The translations under genes were made by a program, and so were the position numbers. A DNA stretch of 64,000 nt from DASYAE01 sp036501535. GTDB taxonomy: Bacteria; Actinomycetota; Actinomycetes; Streptomycetales; Catenulisporaceae. Position 1 is the first letter of the stretch, and each line of letters begins with the position of its first letter. Positions 60,794-64,000 of the stretch are shown here, piece by piece. The notes beneath the pieces are model-generated. The model saw only the letters and a program-made list of their open reading frames with translations. It was not told the DNA's origin and did not search any database. Location of the stretch: assembly GCA_036501535.1 (NCBI GenBank), contig DASYAE010000007.1, positions 1 to 64,000 on the forward strand, in the 5' to 3' direction.

Positions 60794-60988
60794 TCAGCGC
60801 GCCGAGGACGGCAGCTCGAGCGCCGAACAGACCGCGGCCCACACGTCCTTGGCCGCGACGCCGTCGGCCAGCGCCTGATGGACCGTCCGGGAGCCGAGTT
60901 CGGAGATGACGAAATCGCGGGCGAACGAGTCGGCATAGGTGGCGCCGAGCTGATCCGCCATCTGCGCCCAGAAAACCGTCAATCGCAC
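60794..60988 (-). CDS. DUF3046 domain-containing protein
   Basis: 64 residues, matching the DUF3046 pattern throughout: MRLTVFWAQMADQLG, ATYADSFARDFVISELGSRT, VHQALADGVAAKDVWAAVC. The family is conserved in actinobacteria and often lies near recA or lhr; function unknown. GTG 60988 follows a leaderless-type promoter. Divergent from lhr. Confidence 0.9.
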   Translation of the reverse strand: MRLTVFWAQMADQLGATYADSFARDFVISELGSRTVHQALADGVAAKDVWAAVCSALELPSSAR

Positions 60989-60994
60989 CGCCCC

Positions 60995-61000
60995 AGCCTA
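60995..61000 (-). promoter_or_regulatory. -10 box of DUF3046 gene; leaderless
   Basis: On the minus strand TAGGCT, 6 nt (GGGGCG), then GTG 60988. Confidence 0.5.
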
Positions 61001-61070
61001 TCCGGCCCAACACAGTGCCCCTGACCTGCGGCCCGCCGGAATTGTCGGCGGCATGGTCCACGATGGAGGC

Positions 61071-64000
61071 ATGAGCGCCCTCGACCGTTTCGCCGAGCCG
61101 ACCCGGCAGTGGTTCGCGGGCGCCTTCGAACGGCCGACCGCGGCCCAGACCGGCGCCTGGGAGGCGATCGGCGGCGGCCGCAACGTCCTGGTCATCGCGC
61201 CGACCGGGTCGGGCAAGACGCTGGCGGCGTTCCTGGCCGCGCTGGACCGGCTGGCCTTCGGCCCGCCGCCGCAGTCGGCGAAGAAGCGCTGCCGGGTGCT
61301 CTACATCTCGCCACTCAAAGCGCTGGGCGTGGATGTCGAGCGCAACCTGCGCGCGCCGCTGGCCGGCCTGCGCCAGGCGGCGACCCGGTCCGGGCTGCCG
61401 GAGCCCGAGGTGCGTATCGCGGTACGCTCCGGGGACACTCCGGCCGACCAGCGGCGCAAGTTCGCCGGCAGCCCTTCGGACATCCTGATCACCACGCCCG
61501 AGTCGCTGTTCCTGCTGCTCACCTCGCAGGGCCGGGAGGCGCTGGCAGGCGTCGAGACGGTGATCCTGGACGAGGTGCACGCGGTCGCCGGCACCAAGCG
61601 CGGCGCCCATCTCGCGCTGAGCCTCGAACGGCTGGACCAGCTGCTGGAGCGGCCCGCCCAGCGCATCGGCCTGTCCGCGACGGTGCGGCCGCCCGAGGAG
61701 GTGGCCCGGTTCCTGTGCGCGACCCGGCCGGCCGAGATCGTCGCGCCGCCGGCGCAGAAGACGTTCGACCTCGAGGTCGTCGTGCCGGTCGAGGACATGA
61801 CGGAGCTGGACGCGGTCGCCGGCGTGCCCGATGTGGTCTCGTCCGGCGCCGGCAAAGGCCCCAAGGACGACGCGGTTCCGATCGACGACGACGGCCGGCG
61901 CAAGGCGTCGATCTGGCCGCACGTGGAGAACCGGGTCGCCGAGCTGATCGAGCAGCACGCCTCGACCCTGGTGTTCGCCAACTCGCGGCGGCTGGCCGAG
62001 CGGCTGTGCAACCGGCTCAACGAGATCCACGCCGCGCGGCTCGGCCTCGAGCCGGCGCCGGCGAATCCATTCCGCGCCCCGGCCGAGCTGATGGGTGAGG
62101 CCGGGTCGGTCAGCGGCGCGCCGCCGCTGCTCGCCCGCGCGCACCACGGCTCGGTGTCCAAGGAGCAGCGCGCCGAGGTCGAGGAGGCGCTCAAGGCGGG
62201 GGTGCTGCCGGCCGTGGTCGCCACCTCGAGCCTCGAGCTGGGCATCGACATGGGCGCGGTGGACCTGGTGGTGCAGGTCGAGTCGCCGCCCTCGGTCGCC
62301 TCCGGGCTGCAGCGGGTCGGCCGGGCCGGGCACCAGGTCGGCGCGGTCTCCCGCGGGGTGATCTTCCCGAAGTTCCGCGGCGACCTGGTGCAGGCGGCCG
62401 TGGTGGCCGAGCGGATGCGGCAGGGCCGGATCGAGGCGGTCTCGACCGTGCGCAATCCGCTGGACGTGCTGGCCCAGCAGATCGTCTCGATGGCCGCGAT
62501 GGACGAGTGGCGCACCGGCGAGCTGCTGGCGTTGGTGCGCCGCGCGGCACCGTTCGCCACGCTCTCCGAGCCGGTGTTCGAGGCCGTGCTCGACATGCTG
62601 GCCGGCCGCTATCCGAGTGACGAGTTCGCCGAGCTGCGGCCGCGCATCGTGTGGGACCGGGAGGCCGGGACGGTGTCCGGGCGGCCCGGCGCGCAGCACC
62701 TGGCCGTGGTCTCCGGCGGCACGATCCCGGACCGCGGGCTGTTCGGGGTCTTCCTGGCCGGCGGCGGTGGGGCCGGGCCGGGGGCGAGCGCGGATCCGCG
62801 GCGCGGCGGCCGGCGGGTCGGCGAGCTCGACGAGGAGATGGTCTACGAGTCCCGCGTCGGTGACGTCTTCACGCTCGGCACGACCTCGTGGCGGATCGAG
62901 GACATCACGCACGACCGGGTGCTGGTCTCCCCCGCGCCGGGCCAGCCGGGCCGGCTGCCGTTCTGGAAGGGCGACGCGCTGGGCCGGCCGCTGGAGCTGG
63001 GCCGTGCGCTGGGCGCCTTCACCAGGGAGCTGATGAAGCTGGAGCCGCCCGCGGCGACGGCCCGGCTGCGCGAGGCGGGGCTGGACGAGTGGGCGACGGG
63101 GAATCTGCTCGCGTATCTGGCCGAGCAGCGCGCGGCGACCGGGCACGTGCCGGACGACCGCACGATCGTGGTCGAGCGCTTCCACGACGAGCTGGGCGAC
63201 TGGCGGATCGCGATCCACTCGCCGTTCGGGGCGCAGGTGCACGCGCCGTGGGCGCTGGCGGTCGGCGCCCGGCTGCGCGAGGAGTTCGGGCTCGACGCGC
63301 AGGTGATGCACGGCGACGACGGGATCGTGCTGCGGCTGCCCGACGAGGACTGGGACCAGTGGGGTCTGGGCCGCTTGGACGACGGGGCGGCGGGCGCCGA
63401 GCCGGACGCGCCGGCCCGGCCGACCGCACAGACCGTGTTCGACTCCTGCGCCCGGATCCCGGCCGAGCAGGTCGAGGACCTGGTGACCGATCAGGTCGGC
63501 GGCTCGGCGCTGTTCGCGGCGCGGTTCCGGGAGTGCGCCGGCCGGGCGCTGCTGCTGCCGAGGAGGAGGCCGGGCCAGCGGGTGCCGCTGTGGCAGCAGC
63601 GGCAGCGCGCCTCGCAGCTGCTGTCGGTCGCGTCGAAGTACCCGTCGTTCCCGATCGTGCTCGAGACGGTGCGCGAGTGCCTACAGGACGTGTTCGACGT
63701 GCCGGGGCTGGTCGAGCTGCTGCGCGACATCGAGGCGCGGAAAGTGCGCGTCGTGCAGGTGGAGACGCAGGCGCCGTCGCCGTTCGCGGCCTCGCTGCTG
63801 TTCGGCTACGTCGCGCAGTTCATGTACGAGGGCGACTCGCCGCTGGCCGAGCGCCGGGCCGCGGCGCTGACGGTCGACCCGGCGCTGCTCGCGGAGCTGC
63901 TGGGGCAGCCGGAGTTGCGCGACCTGTTCGACATCGAGGTACTGGCGGCCCTGGAGGCCGAGCTGCAGTACCTGACCTCGGACCGGGTGGCCCGGGACGC
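61071..64000 (+). CDS. lhr: Lhr-type ATP-dependent DNA helicase, 3' end beyond window
   Basis: 976 codons are visible with no stop; full-length Lhr proteins are about 1,500 residues, so the gene continues past 64000. Superfamily 2: PTGSGKT (Walker A, near residue 45), LYISPLKALGVDVERN, DEVH box in VILDEVHAVAGTKRG, LSATV, then LVFANSRRLAERLCNRLNE, ATSSLELGIDMG and QRVGRAGHQVG (motif VI). The Lhr core winged-helix part follows (RPRIVWDREAGTVSGRPGA). Implicated in repair of DNA crosslinks and oxidised bases. GGAGG sits very close to ATG 61071; an in-frame ATG at 61053 may be used. Confidence 0.92.
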   Translation, partial: MSALDRFAEPTRQWFAGAFERPTAAQTGAWEAIGGGRNVLVIAPTGSGKTLAAFLAALDRLAFGPPPQSAKKRCRVLYISPLKALGVDVERNLRAPLAGLRQAATRSGLPEPEVRIAVRSGDTPADQRRKFAGSPSDILITTPESLFLLLTSQGREALAGVETVILDEVHAVAGTKRGAHLALSLERLDQLLERPAQRIGLSATVRPPEEVARFLCATRPAEIVAPPAQKTFDLEVVVPVEDMTELDAVAGVPDVVSSGAGKGPKDDAVPIDDDGRRKASIWPHVENRVAELIEQHASTLVFANSRRLAERLCNRLNEIHAARLGLEPAPANPFRAPAELMGEAGSVSGAPPLLARAHHGSVSKEQRAEVEEALKAGVLPAVVATSSLELGIDMGAVDLVVQVESPPSVASGLQRVGRAGHQVGAVSRGVIFPKFRGDLVQAAVVAERMRQGRIEAVSTVRNPLDVLAQQIVSMAAMDEWRTGELLALVRRAAPFATLSEPVFEAVLDMLAGRYPSDEFAELRPRIVWDREAGTVSGRPGAQHLAVVSGGTIPDRGLFGVFLAGGGGAGPGASADPRRGGRRVGELDEEMVYESRVGDVFTLGTTSWRIEDITHDRVLVSPAPGQPGRLPFWKGDALGRPLELGRALGAFTRELMKLEPPAATARLREAGLDEWATGNLLAYLAEQRAATGHVPDDRTIVVERFHDELGDWRIAIHSPFGAQVHAPWALAVGARLREEFGLDAQVMHGDDGIVLRLPDEDWDQWGLGRLDDGAAGAEPDAPARPTAQTVFDSCARIPAEQVEDLVTDQVGGSALFAARFRECAGRALLLPRRRPGQRVPLWQQRQRASQLLSVASKYPSFPIVLETVRECLQDVFDVPGLVELLRDIEARKVRVVQVETQAPSPFAASLLFGYVAQFMYEGDSPLAERRAAALTVDPALLAELLGQPELRDLFDIEVLAALEAELQYLTSDRVARD

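Noticed and set aside
60735..63311. 858-codon minus-strand frame opposite lhr
   Set aside because: Shadow of lhr; no motifs, and it overlaps the DUF3046 gene in another frame.
1..64000. CRISPR arrays, tRNA or rRNA genes, prophage, integrase or transposase genes
   Set aside because: None seen: no regularly spaced repeats of CRISPR length, no cloverleaf arms or rRNA-like sequence, no mobile-element enzymes.

Overview
The window is very GC-rich DNA from a morphologically complex, mycelial-type actinomycete. The clearest markers are two chaplins (one a sortase substrate), a SepF paralogue, a TipA-type MerR regulator, DUF3145 and DUF3046 proteins, GuaB1, and many genes whose -10 box lies 6 nt before the start codon (leaderless mRNAs). 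A secreted G1 glutamic peptidase hints at an acid-tolerant lineage such as Catenulisporales; that placement is inference. No rRNA, tRNA, CRISPR array, transposase or phage gene was seen.

Layout. 0-9 kb is core metabolism: GuaB1 purine salvage, an MgtC-like protein, a NagD-type HAD phosphatase, a SIS protein, a site-2 protease, panB, a 56-aa protein, map and a degenerate prim-pol protein. 9-20.5 kb holds a DEAD-box helicase behind a long leader, an aldo/keto reductase with its TetR regulator, a LysE exporter, a KimA-like permease, a 215-bp inverted-repeat element, a PhyH-type dioxygenase and an OmpR/EnvZ-type two-component pair.

20.7-27.6 kb is the most interesting block: an SQD1-like UDP-sulfoquinovose synthase, a one-polypeptide GT-C/GT2 fusion overlapping it by 4 nt, a GtrA protein, a 64-aa membrane protein and a GT39 glycosyltransferase. 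I read this as an envelope pathway that makes, lipid-links and transfers a sulfosugar or related sugar. 27.8-36.6 kb has a dienelactone hydrolase, an FAD monooxygenase and a complete peptide ABC importer (binding protein, two permeases, fused double ATPase).

37-49 kb: geranylgeranyl-reductase-like flavoprotein, otsB with a coupled small gene, a DUF2079 membrane protein, an SPFH protein with a partner, DUF3145, a cation-diffusion facilitator, the G1 peptidase and an LPG-synthase-like DUF2156 protein. 49-58.9 kb: a NarL-type two-component pair, two paralogous DUF4190 proteins, an M1-peptidase-like lipoprotein that has lost every zinc ligand, SepF, a 15-bp tandem repeat, and the MerR/TipA regulator divergent from a single-pass membrane protein. 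59-64 kb: the two chaplins, with a BldN-like promoter candidate before the larger one, DUF3046, and the start of lhr, which runs off the right edge.
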